Source: a bacterium (GTDB lineage Bacteria; Bacteroidota; Bacteroidia; Bacteroidales; Muribaculaceae). From it: a DNA stretch of 17,206 nt. The stretch lies in the NCBI GenBank assembly GCA_004561555.1, contig SFVH01000033.1, positions 1 through 17,206 on the forward strand, read 5' to 3'. A model generated the notes under the pieces. It was not told the origin of the DNA, did no database searches, and saw nothing but the letters and a program-made list of their open reading frames with translations. Both the position numbers and the translations under genes were made by a program. This document shows positions 1-7,500 of the stretch, one piece after another. Within the stretch, counting starts at the first letter, position 1. Each line of letters begins with the position of its first letter.

Positions 1-1
1 A

Positions 2-652
2 TTTTATATGGATCAATATGGTAAGTATTTTAATATGAACATAAGTGTTCAAAACCTATCTGGTAGAAGCATTTTATTCAACCCCGCAAACATTAGTGTT
101 CAGGGATATAAATTCAAAAAGAAGAAACAAGATGGTCAGGAACTTTACTTTCGGGAACAAGTAGAACTTGACCTTTTATCGTATGCTGAATATGATAAAA
201 TCGTAAAAAATAAGCAGAGATGGGATAATTTTTGGGTTGCACTTGGAGAAGGACTCGCAGCTTATGGTGCCGGACAGTCTTATTCCACAACAACGTACTC
301 AGGAAGCGCATACACTACTGGGTCTGCCCATGCTTCCGGTTACTATGGTAACACATATGGCTACGCAAATGCTTACGGTTCTTCTTATACAACCGCATAT
401 GGTCAAAGCACAACTCGCAGCTATAATGGTGCAGCCGCTTATGCCGCTCAGCAGCGAGCTAACGAAAACTATTCAAATTACACCTATAATCAGCGTCAAA
501 TACGTCAACAACTTGGAGATGGCTATGTTAAGATGCATACCGTTCCTTCTGAAGCTGAATACTCCGGCTATTTCAATATAAAACACAAAAAGATTGATAG
601 GCTCCTTGTGCAGATTGTGATAGACGGCGAAACCTATCCTTTCATGTTTTAG
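2..652 (+). CDS. Uncharacterised Bacteroidota protein with a Tyr/Gly/Ala/Ser-rich centre (5' end outside window)
   Basis: The reading frame is open to the left edge of the window, so the ATG at 8 is probably internal and the true start lies upstream. From that ATG, residues 1-60 look like a beta-rich domain with an N-P-A-N-I motif. Residues 61-85 form a charged helix (K-N-K-Q-R-W-D-N-F-W). Residues 86-145 are low complexity, built of Tyr, Gly, Ala, Ser and Thr. The end (171-214) is again beta-rich and finishes in P-F-M-F. I see no catalytic motif. The general pattern resembles uncharacterised, possibly surface-related Bacteroidota proteins, but that is recollection and no function is claimed. 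Its stop is followed two bases later by repeat copy A. Confidence 0.75.
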   Translation, partial: FYMDQYGKYFNMNISVQNLSGRSILFNPANISVQGYKFKKKKQDGQELYFREQVELDLLSYAEYDKIVKNKQRWDNFWVALGEGLAAYGAGQSYSTTTYSGSAYTTGSAHASGYYGNTYGYANAYGSSYTTAYGQSTTRSYNGAAAYAAQQRANENYSNYTYNQRQIRQQLGDGYVKMHTVPSEAEYSGYFNIKHKKIDRLLVQIVIDGETYPFMF

Positions 653-654
653 CG

Positions 655-725
655 AGTTGCGAATCCGCTGCCGGGCTTTCGTAAATCGGACCTCGGTCTT
701 GACTATACTGCTTCAATCCCTAACT
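655..725 (+). repeat. 71-bp intergenic direct repeat, copy A
   Basis: This copy aligns without gaps to 2410-2480 with 60 of 71 identical bases. The most conserved parts are the block around CCGGGCTTTCGTAAATCG, the block CCTCGGTCT, and the 3' end CTTCAATCCCTAACT. The two ends (AGTT and AACT) are complementary. It lies just after a stop codon and just before the three-gene cluster. Its nature is unknown. It could be a 3'-UTR element or a recombination scar. Confidence 0.85.
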
Positions 726-740
726 TAAAATATTATAATT

Positions 741-1085
741 ATGGATTCTACAAAAGATTTTGTTGATGTTATTACAACTGCTTGGAATCAGTTAGATGCT
801 GAACAAATTGTCCAGCATCTTGACGAGTCGTTTAGATACGACTCTCAGTGTGTATTTGATTACTTGGATTATAATGGATATATTGATTATATCCGTGGCA
901 AATTCGCCACTTTGAAGAATAGTAATTCTATCATCAAAGCAGAAACAGTTTCCGATAATCAACTTGGCGGGTATATGACTAAGATTTGCCAAACCAATCC
1001 AGCCACTAATCAATCGGCAATTGTCTATTATCGTATTCAAGTTGACAATAACAAGATTGTCAAGGGCGACTTGTGTATGTTCTGA
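741..1085 (+). CDS. Small NTF2/SnoaL-like fold protein
   Basis: This 114-residue cytoplasmic protein has no signal peptide. Its layout fits the cone-shaped NTF2-like/SnoaL fold: two or three N-terminal helices (residues 1-60, including D-V-I-T-T-A-W-N-Q-L-D-A-E-Q and Y-I-D-Y-I-R-G-K-F), then alternating strands ending in an I-V-K-G-D-L strand. NTF2-like proteins of this size are enzymes or binding proteins with varied ligands, so no substrate can be named. The gene lies 5 bases upstream of the preferred start of the SanA-like gene and probably shares its transcript. The fold assignment rests on overall pattern, not on a diagnostic motif. Confidence 0.7.
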   Translation: MDSTKDFVDVITTAWNQLDAEQIVQHLDESFRYDSQCVFDYLDYNGYIDYIRGKFATLKNSNSIIKAETVSDNQLGGYMTKICQTNPATNQSAIVYYRIQVDNNKIVKGDLCMF

Positions 1086-1090
1086 TTCCT

Positions 1091-1747
1091 ATGAGATTGA
1101 GAAGGAAGATTTGCGCCTCGGTCCTTTTGATTGGTATATCACTAATCGTTGTTGTTGGCTGCAACCTTGCAGTCATCTACAACGGCAAAGGGCGCGTGTT
1201 TGATAGAGCCAAAGACGTTCCCCTTAATACTTATGGACTTCTGCTCGCCACCTCCCCGATAACTCCGGGAGGGGCGCGTAATTTCTATTTTGACAATAGA
1301 ATTACTGCCGCAGACTCGCTTTTCAAACTTGGTCGCATTGATTATATCATTGCGAGCGGTGGAGATTATCGAGCAGACCATAAGTTCGGCTGCGATGAAC
1401 CTGCGGCTATTCGCGACTCACTTGTCGCTCGTGGCGTTCCTGCTGAGCGCATTATTCTCGATTATGAGGGTACACGCACCCTCAACTCGATTGTCAAAGC
1501 GAAGCATAACGGAATTGATAGCCTTACTTTTATTTCTCAGCGCGACCACAACGAAAGGGCGATTAGAATTGCAGATCATCTTGGCATGAAAACCATCGCA
1601 TACAATGCCAAGCCATCTCATATCCGCCGAAACCGCATCAAGAACACGTTGCGAGAATATCTCGCTCGTGTCAAAATGTATCTTGATTTTGTCGTCGGAA
1701 AAGACCCTGATGTTTCCTATTACGACAACTTGGCTAATTATCAATAA
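1091..1747 (+). CDS. sanA: SanA/YdcF-type DUF218 membrane-anchored protein
   Basis: I chose the ATG at 1091 rather than a GTG at 1073, because 1091 clears the upstream gene and gives a clean N-terminus: basic M-R-L-R-R-K followed by one hydrophobic segment (about residues 7-27). The 218-residue protein is then mostly outside the membrane. It carries hallmark DUF218/SanA stretches: L-L-L-A-T-S near the start of the domain, Y-I-I-A-S-G-G-D, E-P-A-A-I-R-D-S-L-V-A-R-G-V-P, I-I-L-D-Y-E-G-T-R-T-L-N-S-I, and I-S-Q-R-D-H-N-E-R-A. In Escherichia coli, SanA is an inner-membrane protein linked to envelope barrier function and vancomycin exclusion at high temperature. Its chemistry is not settled. The E. 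coli protein is about 240 residues, so this copy is full-length. Confidence 0.85.
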   Translation: MRLRRKICASVLLIGISLIVVVGCNLAVIYNGKGRVFDRAKDVPLNTYGLLLATSPITPGGARNFYFDNRITAADSLFKLGRIDYIIASGGDYRADHKFGCDEPAAIRDSLVARGVPAERIILDYEGTRTLNSIVKAKHNGIDSLTFISQRDHNERAIRIADHLGMKTIAYNAKPSHIRRNRIKNTLREYLARVKMYLDFVVGKDPDVSYYDNLANYQ

Positions 1748-1762
1748 TCCTTCATACTCCTT

Positions 1763-2392
1763 ATGAAAAAAATTCCTTATCTCCTTGTCGCTTTTGTATG
1801 TCTCGTCGCATGTTCTAATAAACAAGCAAATAGTTCATCATCGCAAGATGATACGATTGAGTTTTCATCTTATGAAAACGAATTTTATTCTTTAGAATAT
1901 CCCTCGCATTGGAATGTCGAGGAAGATATAAGAGATAAAACCGATGGGTTTGAACAATACGAGGGTAACGATAAGATGACTCTACAAAAGCATGAAGTCG
2001 ACTTGCTGAATGAGGATGGTGTTAGTTTCCACATTGTCCGCTCTAATTTCCATTTCGACCTTCCGGTTGATGAATATGCTAATGTCTCGATTCTTTCTAA
2101 GGGATTAGCCGATGCCGGTCAATACCAAGAGGCTATTGACTATAACCGTCAAAAAGACCCTAACGAATACCTTGGCTATTGGCGCAACGACTCTATAGGA
2201 TTTTCTGGTCGCAGAGCAGTTCTTCTTGCATTTGAGGTAGTTACCGAAAACAACGATACGCTTATTCAAAAGCAAATTGTTGTTCAGAATAATCATGGAG
2301 ATACATTCTACATAAATTCAACCTTTCATAAGGGAGATGAACTTGCAGAAGCCATCGGTGATGAAATTTTTGACTCATTTGTCATAAAATAG
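1763..2392 (+). CDS. Lipoprotein with a PsbP/DUF1795-like domain
   Basis: The 209-residue protein starts with a classic type II signal peptide: M-K-K, a hydrophobic run, and the lipobox L-V-A-C with the lipidated Cys at position 17. A Ser/Gln/Asn-rich linker follows. From about residue 36 the sequence F-Y-S-L-E-Y-P-S-H-W-N-V matches the start of PsbP-like/DUF1795 domains, which are small beta-alpha-beta folds found in many secreted lipoproteins. It is expected to be anchored in the cell envelope. It lies 15 bases after the SanA-like gene, so the two probably work in the same envelope-related operon. No enzymatic residues are recognisable. Confidence 0.8.
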   Translation: MKKIPYLLVAFVCLVACSNKQANSSSSQDDTIEFSSYENEFYSLEYPSHWNVEEDIRDKTDGFEQYEGNDKMTLQKHEVDLLNEDGVSFHIVRSNFHFDLPVDEYANVSILSKGLADAGQYQEAIDYNRQKDPNEYLGYWRNDSIGFSGRRAVLLAFEVVTENNDTLIQKQIVVQNNHGDTFYINSTFHKGDELAEAIGDEIFDSFVIK

Positions 2393-2409
2393 TATTCTAT
2401 AATAATGGA

Positions 2410-2480
2410 AGTTGCGGCACCGCCGCCGGGCTTTCGTAAATCGAGCCTCGGTCTCGACCAAAAGGCTTCAATCCCTAACT
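2410..2480 (+). repeat. 71-bp intergenic direct repeat, copy B
   Basis: This is the second copy of the element at 655-725, in the same orientation, again a short distance after a stop codon. In this copy a stem can form between CCGGGCT and AGCCTCGG around an 11-base loop. The same stem is poorer in copy A, so the structure is not clearly conserved. The two copies bracket exactly the three-gene cluster. Confidence 0.85.
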
Positions 2481-2481
2481 C

Positions 2482-2513
2482 GGCTAATGTTCAATGATTT
2501 CTGAACATTAGCC
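2482..2513 (+). terminator. Strong hairpin terminator after the lipoprotein operon
   Basis: Perfect 12-bp arms, GGCTAATGTTCA and TGAACATTAGCC, surround an 8-base loop. The hairpin is followed by a T-rich run (CTTTCGTTTCGTT). It follows repeat copy B directly and closes the left-hand gene block. Confidence 0.8.
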
Positions 2514-2514
2514 C

Positions 2515-2543
2515 TTTCGTTTCGTTATTCTAACAAAACGAAA
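2515..2543. terminator. Second, A/T-rich hairpin directly after the first
   Basis: The arms TTTCGTTTCGTT and AACAAAACGAAA pair at 11 of 12 positions around a 5-base loop. It starts two bases after the first hairpin. It may act as a back-up terminator, or on the other strand as a terminator with a T-rich tail. This is inferred from pairing only. Confidence 0.45.
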
Positions 2544-2548
2544 ATACT

Positions 2549-2770
2549 ATGTATACACCCCATATTGAAAGCTTATTCCAGGACTCTTGCCTGGCAAAGC
2601 CAAATGCAAAGTTATGAAACGTATCCGCGATCGCAGATGCTAATGGCATAGAGAAATCATCAAGAATATGTATGAACAAAGGCGATTGTGCCGGAGCCTG
2701 CCCCGTATGCGAGAAAGAGCTATTAGGTCTAACACAATTCATTACAAATTTGTGGCAGGGAGAGACTTAG
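2549..2770 (+). pseudogene. Small cysteine-motif protein interrupted by an in-frame TGA
   Basis: From the ATG at 2549 a 73-codon frame runs to the TAG at 2768-2770 with a single interruption, a TGA at codon 23 (2615-2617). The sequence on both sides looks like one protein. After the TGA it contains C-M-N-K-G-D-C-A-G-A-C-P-V-C-E, a spacing suited to binding a metal, and it ends in W-Q-G-E-T. One base change from a sense codon would explain the TGA. Selenocysteine insertion is possible in principle but unsupported. I do not recognise the family with certainty. The antisense frame here has no recognisable content. Confidence 0.45.
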
Positions 2771-2779
2771 TTGGGAAAA

Positions 2780-2814
2780 TTGGTGGTTATCTCGGGGAAA
2801 ATTCTTAACTTTGC
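2780..2814 (+). promoter_or_regulatory. Bacteroidota-type promoter (TAnnTTTG) for the structured RNA or BREX leader
   Basis: TAACTTTG at 2806-2813 matches the Bacteroidota -7 consensus TAnnTTTG exactly. A TTGG at 2780-2783 is a weak -33 candidate, with spacing a little long. Transcription would begin near 2820, at the start of the stem-rich stretch. A single 8-base match can occur by chance, but its position supports it. Confidence 0.55.
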
Positions 2815-2819
2815 AACTG

Positions 2820-3145
2820 AACCCCGCGATGCGTGGTGCCTCTGAGGAGGAGCACACCGGGTATTGGGTGGTTCGTTTACATACGGAAAGGCGTTTACTT
2901 ACGCTTTATTTCTTGGCCTTCAAAACGTAGGAAATTTTGAATTTGCAACCAAGAATGAAGCAATAGTAGATGCCCCTTGGGTACGTTTATGTGCTTCCTA
3001 TTACGGCATTGCTGCTGTTTTTAGGAAGATTTGGCATATTCATACTTCGCGGGGTCATTCTACCATTGCTCGTTCTGTTGCAATGGTGTTTCCTACGACC
3101 CTGAAGGCGGAATGAGCAGAGAATGGCTCCCGCTTTTCTTTTTTT
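2820..3145 (+). ncRNA. Candidate structured non-coding RNA upstream of the BREX operon
   Basis: This stretch has a Bacteroidota-type promoter in front, a terminator behind, and many perfect stems between. They are: GTGCCTC with GAG+GCAC (2836-2855); AAA+GCG with CGCTTT (2887-2907); TTCTTGG (2910-2916) with CCAAGAA (2949-2955), enclosing TTCAAAA (2919-2925) with TTTTGAA (2935-2941); CTTCCTA (2994-3000) with TAGGAAG (3022-3028); and GGGTC (3052-3056) with GACCC (3097-3101), enclosing ACCATTGC (3062-3069) with GCAATGGT (3080-3087). I see no tmRNA, RNase P or SRP hallmark and cannot name a family. It may be a free-standing small RNA or a 5' leader of the BREX transcript. A TTG-started frame at 2864-3115 crosses it but has no recognisable protein content. 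Confidence 0.55.
3107..3145 (+). terminator. Intrinsic terminator or attenuator between the RNA and brxA
   Basis: GCGG (3107-3110) pairs with CCGC (3130-3133), and GAGC (3114-3117) with GCTC (3126-3129), with an AAT bulge and an 8-base loop. The run TTTTCTTTTTTT follows at 3134-3145. It lies 90 bases before brxA. It would end the upstream RNA, or attenuate transcription entering the BREX operon. Confidence 0.65.
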
Positions 3146-3235
3146 ATACGACATAAAAACTGCCATTATGGAGTCTGATGGCTGCGAAAGCGATAGATAG
3201 ACCCATGATAACTAAACGTCCTTTTTCCGTTTACT

Positions 3236-3865
3236 ATGGCAGATAAGATATACACAGCGGCAATGACAGGGTGCAGCTTTATGCACAACGAGATGAAAGC
3301 AATGCTACCTCTTTTGCTTTCACCCGACGCTGACGCTTTGCTCAAAAAAGAGATTTCGGAAAACAACATTTTGCTCATCAAGTCGGAGACTTCACGCAAA
3401 AAGGCGGTGCTCGAGTTCAAGCGACGTTTCAATGCCGTGCCGCGCGTGTTCTGGGAGTGGTTCTCCACCGTTAGCGAGAGCACACAGTTGTGGGCGATGT
3501 TTTTCGTCAATCTCAAGACCTATCGCATTTACTTCGACTTCCAGGTAAATGTAGTGCTTAACAATTGGGCCGGCATTTCCCGAACCGTCACCTACAACGA
3601 CATTCTTTCGGAGTTCTATCAGATTTCCGCATCAAATGCGTTCGTTGACAGCTGGAGCAAGGAAACGAAAGACCGCATAACTTCATCTTTCATTACTCTG
3701 CTCCGAAAGGTTGGTTTGCTTGATGCTAAGACATCGGAACTGCGCTCGCCTCAAGTCAATGAAGAAGAGTTTGCATACTTCCTAAAAATCAACGAAGCGT
3801 GGTTTTTAGATGCTTGTCTGCTCGAACCATACGTTATTAACCGCATTAAATCGTATGCCGTATGA
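3236..3865 (+). CDS. brxA: BREX protein BrxA (DUF1819)
   Basis: The 209-residue protein matches the size and pattern of BrxA, the first gene of type 1 BREX operons. It opens with M-A-D-K-I-Y-T-A-A-M-T-G and has the helical core expected of the DUF1819 family, including F-K-R-R-F-N-A-V-P-R-V-F-W-E-W-F and W-A-M-F-F-V-N-L-K-T-Y-R. BrxA proteins have a NusB-like helical fold and are reported to bind DNA. Their exact role in defence is unclear. The ATG at 3236 is the first good start after the terminator, with no obvious Shine-Dalgarno, as is usual in this phylum. I find no convincing separate promoter in 3146-3235. The stop overlaps the start of brxB by four bases (ATGA), indicating coupled translation. 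Confidence 0.9.
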   Translation: MADKIYTAAMTGCSFMHNEMKAMLPLLLSPDADALLKKEISENNILLIKSETSRKKAVLEFKRRFNAVPRVFWEWFSTVSESTQLWAMFFVNLKTYRIYFDFQVNVVLNNWAGISRTVTYNDILSEFYQISASNAFVDSWSKETKDRITSSFITLLRKVGLLDAKTSELRSPQVNEEEFAYFLKINEAWFLDACLLEPYVINRIKSYAV

Positions 3866-4479
3866 GAAACATGACAATCGAAGAACTCTACGAGAAACTA
3901 TCTTCCAAGGAGTTCCAGGACACCGAGCACGGTGACATTTTCTACAACTTCTACCTCTTTCAATACAATGCCGAAGAGGAGTATTCCATGCGCAGGCAGA
4001 TTGAGCAGTTTACGGTAAACCTCGCTCGCCCGACCAACTATCTTGACGTGCTGAAACTCAATCTTTTTGATGAGTTTTGCCGCTTTCTCGATGGAATGTC
4101 ATTCGGCAAGATCGACGACTCCCAGCTGCACTATTTTCTCACTAAAGACAATGCCGGGCAACACGATGCCGTGCTTAAATCGCTTACTGCCAAGGCAAAT
4201 AGCCGCCAGTTTTACGAATACATCAATCGCCGTATTATGGAACACGTCAATGCCGAATCCACAGGCAAAAAGCCCTACGTCTTTCTCTACGGCATCGGCT
4301 CTATGTTCCCATTCCTCCGCACAAGTGTATTCTTGTCGGGCTACGAGGAATTCAACGAAACGAGCAAATATAAAATCATCGTTTTCTATCCCGGCGAAAG
4401 CGAGGAAAACTCTTTCAGCCTTTTCGGGAAGATAAACGACCGGCACACCTATCGGGCAATTCTACTACTAAACGATTAA
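3862..4479 (+). CDS. brxB: BREX protein BrxB (DUF1788)
   Basis: The 205-residue protein has the signature of the DUF1788 family that follows BrxA in BREX type 1. It has an N-terminal helical part (E-E-L-Y-E-K-L-S-S-K-E-F) and a central Y-V-F-L-Y-G-I-G-S-M-F-P-F-L-R. Near the C-terminus comes Y-K-I-I-V-F-Y-P-G, and it ends in R-A-I-L-L-L-N-D. This last half looks like an incomplete P-loop-type or Rossmann-like core without a Walker A. BrxB is required for BREX defence in tested systems but its biochemical role is not settled. It starts inside the brxA stop and ends 26 bases before brxC. Confidence 0.9.
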   Translation: MRNMTIEELYEKLSSKEFQDTEHGDIFYNFYLFQYNAEEEYSMRRQIEQFTVNLARPTNYLDVLKLNLFDEFCRFLDGMSFGKIDDSQLHYFLTKDNAGQHDAVLKSLTAKANSRQFYEYINRRIMEHVNAESTGKKPYVFLYGIGSMFPFLRTSVFLSGYEEFNETSKYKIIVFYPGESEENSFSLFGKINDRHTYRAILLLND

Positions 4480-4505
4480 TACCACCTCACATACACTCCA
4501 TTGCT

Positions 4506-7500
4506 ATGAAGTTAGAAAAAATATATGCCAAAGACATCAACCGCGAAGTAAATCCTGCGGTAAATGCAAGCAACCTCTCGCAGCAGACGGTTGCAATAGA
4601 AATTGGTGAGTATGTCTTTACCGACGACATCATCAACAACCTCTACAAAGTGCTTTCGGCAATCAAAGACCGCACTTACAGCCACAACGGTATGTGGATT
4701 AGCGGCTACTTCGGCTCCGGTAAATCGCACTTCTTGAAGTACATTAAATATTGTCTCGACCCACGCTTCAGCGCACTTGCAATGGAACGTTTCAAGAAAG
4801 CCGTTGAGGAGCGCGACCCGCTGCAAGTGCCCGACAGCCACTCGGAAGTTACCGTTGCCGACTGCAACGAACTTGCCTCATGGCTCCATTCCGCCAAAGT
4901 CGATGCAATTCTTTTCAATATTGGTTCGGTTCACAACGTACAAGGTGCACACGACCGCGTGTTCATCGATGTGTTCTGGAATGAGTTCAACCGTATGCGT
5001 GGCTACAACAGCGTCAATCTTGCTTTGGCTCAATATTTTGAAAAAGTGCTCGACGAGAAAGGCAAGTTTGCCGAGTTTAAGGAGAAAATCGCCGAAATGG
5101 GCTTCAATTGGGACGAGGATTGTATCTCTCTTGCCACTACCGAACTCGACCTTGTTCTCGAAACCGGCAAGGAACTTGTGCCGACGCTCACCACCGACGT
5201 TATCCGCGAAAAAATCGCCACCGACACCATCAGCCTGAGCGTAGAGACCTTTGTCGCCGAACTCAAAAACCATATCGCACGCCAAGATGACAACTACCGC
5301 ATCGTGTTCCTTGCCGATGAGATTAGCCAGTTTATCGACAACCGTGCCGGACTATTACTCCAGTTGCAGCAGATTGTGTCGGACATCAATCTACCCTGCG
5401 AAGGCAAAGCATGGGTGGCTTGTACCGCTCAGCAAGACCTTTCGGAAATCGTGAGCAGTTGCCAAATCAACCAAACGAGCGACGACTATGGCAAGATTAT
5501 GGGACGTTTCCAAGTGCAAGTGTCGCTCAAAGGCACAAGCACTGAGTATATCACCCAACGCCGTATTCTCGAAAAGACCGCCGACGCCTCGCTCGCACTC
5601 AGCAAACTATATACGCAGAAGAAGAATGCCATTGAGGCTCAATTCAATCTGCCTACCGGTTATCGCATCTTTGCCGACGCCGACGACTTTATCAACTACT
5701 ATCCGTTTGTGCCTTATCAGTTCACGCTGATGGGCAACATCTTCGACTCATTCGTGGCAATCGAGTTTGTCAACCGTGAAGTGAAAGGCAATGAGCGAAG
5801 CATCATCAAGGTTACGCACAGCACTGCCAAAGACACGAAAGAGCAAGAAGTGGGCGATTTTATCTCTTTCGACCAGTTCTACAACGCCATGTTCAGCCAA
5901 GGGCTATCCAACAAAGGTACTAAAGCCGTTGCTCCGGCTGAGAATGTGGCGAGAGCCTACACCAAGCCCGATTTCGCAATGCGTGTGGTTCACGTGTTGT
6001 TTATGCTCTGCTATATGAGTGAGCAACACCGCATGGCTTTCTCGGCTTCCGCCGACAATATCACTACGCTGCTCATGCAGGACATCGATTGCCAAAAACT
6101 CACGCTCAAAAACGACGTGCAGAATGTGCTCGACTTCCTTATCGCCAACAATATTATTCGCAAAGAAACTCGCAGTACCATCGAAGTATATAGTTTCTAT
6201 ACCGAAGACGAGCGCGAAGTGGCAAGCACCATCAAGTCGCAGACTGTAGATGCCGATTCGCGTGCCACCGTTATTACCAACATCTACAAGGAGTATCTCG
6301 CGCCATCCAACCGTGAGAACTTCTGCAACACCAGTTTCAACGTGGCGGTGAGCATTATGGATAAAATGCTTTATGGCGGCTCGGCTGACATCAAAGTGAA
6401 TTTCGTTTTTGAGAGCCAGGTTGAAGATGTGAACCAATATGCCTTTACATACGGTCGCGACGGACTTATCTTCTATATGGCAGACCTCTATCGTGAGTCG
6501 GGCGACTTGAAAAACATATTTCATTGGTATTGCCAAGTGGAGAAATACCTGCGTATCCAGACACAATCCGAAACTCGCAGTCGCACAAATGCCGAGTTCC
6601 GAGCTCAGGCTAATGCTCTCTATCGCGACAAGATTTTGCCCCGTTTCCGCGAAATGTTCGACAAGTGTGTCATCATTTCCGATGGCAATATTGTGGAAAC
6701 CATCACCATAAAGGGCAAGGAGCGCTACCGCGCTGCCGTGCAACGCCATCTTGGCGATGTTTATCCATCGGCTTCGTTGGTCACTTCGAGCGTATTTCCA
6801 ACCACGACCGACGCTCTGCGTCAGAAAATCAACCGCCCTATTGATGCCAACGAGTATGGGCCCCTCAATCCAATCAACGAGGCTGAAAAGGCGGTCAAAA
6901 ACTATATCGACCGACAAGGCGGCGTGGATGTCGTGCTCTCCGACGTGGTTGCCACCTTCCTGAAACGCCCCTACGGATGGAGCGACTTGGCTACTATTTA
7001 TGTGGTAAACGAACTCGTTCGCCGCCGCTTCTATGAGTTTGCATATAACAACAATTCCAACGTTGACCGCAGCGTGGTGGCAGCAAATATTGTCCGCGAA
7101 AAGAGCAAATTCACCATCAAGCCGGCTCGTGCTATCTCGCAGGAATTGGTCAACAGTTTCACTGCCGCATGGAAAGACATCTTCAATGTGCAGACTGTGC
7201 CGGGTGGCACCGATGCTATTGAAATCTACAATGCCTGCAAAGAAATGCTCGCTCAAAAGATGCGAAACGAGCAGCAACTGCTCAGCGATATTTCCTCTTA
7301 TCCGTTTGCCGAATCGCTGCAACGAGTGGTGGCAAAACTCACCGAGTGGCAAGCCGTGCGTGACTATTCCACATTCTTCCAAAAGGTAGTAACTGACCAC
7401 GCTGAGGCAAAGTTTCTGATGGATGAAGGCAAGGTGGTACGCGAGTTCTGCGACGACCAACTCAATGCCTACAAGGACTGCTGCCAATTTGCTCGCGAAA

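Noticed and set aside
1073..1090. The GTG at 1073 as start of the SanA-like gene
   Set aside because: It overlaps the upstream gene and adds six residues before the natural basic and hydrophobic N-terminus that begins at the ATG at 1091.
655..2480. The 71-bp repeats as integron attC sites with a gene cassette between them
   Set aside because: attC sites begin with an AAC-type core and end with GTT. Here the order is the reverse (AGTT first, AACT last), the GTTRRRY core is not matched, and no integrase is visible.
2530..2742. A 70-codon - strand frame opposite the cysteine-motif ORF
   Set aside because: It has no domain or start signal, and the + strand frame shows the meaningful cysteine spacing.
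2549..2770. The in-frame TGA as a selenocysteine codon
   Set aside because: No selenocysteine machinery is in the window, no clear insertion element was found just after the TGA, and the residue is not part of the cysteine motif. A point mutation is simpler.
2864..3115. An 83-codon frame over the structured stretch
   Set aside because: It starts at TTG with no ATG nearby and has no domain. The perfect stems and flanking promoter and terminator explain the region better as RNA. It is kept as the main alternative.
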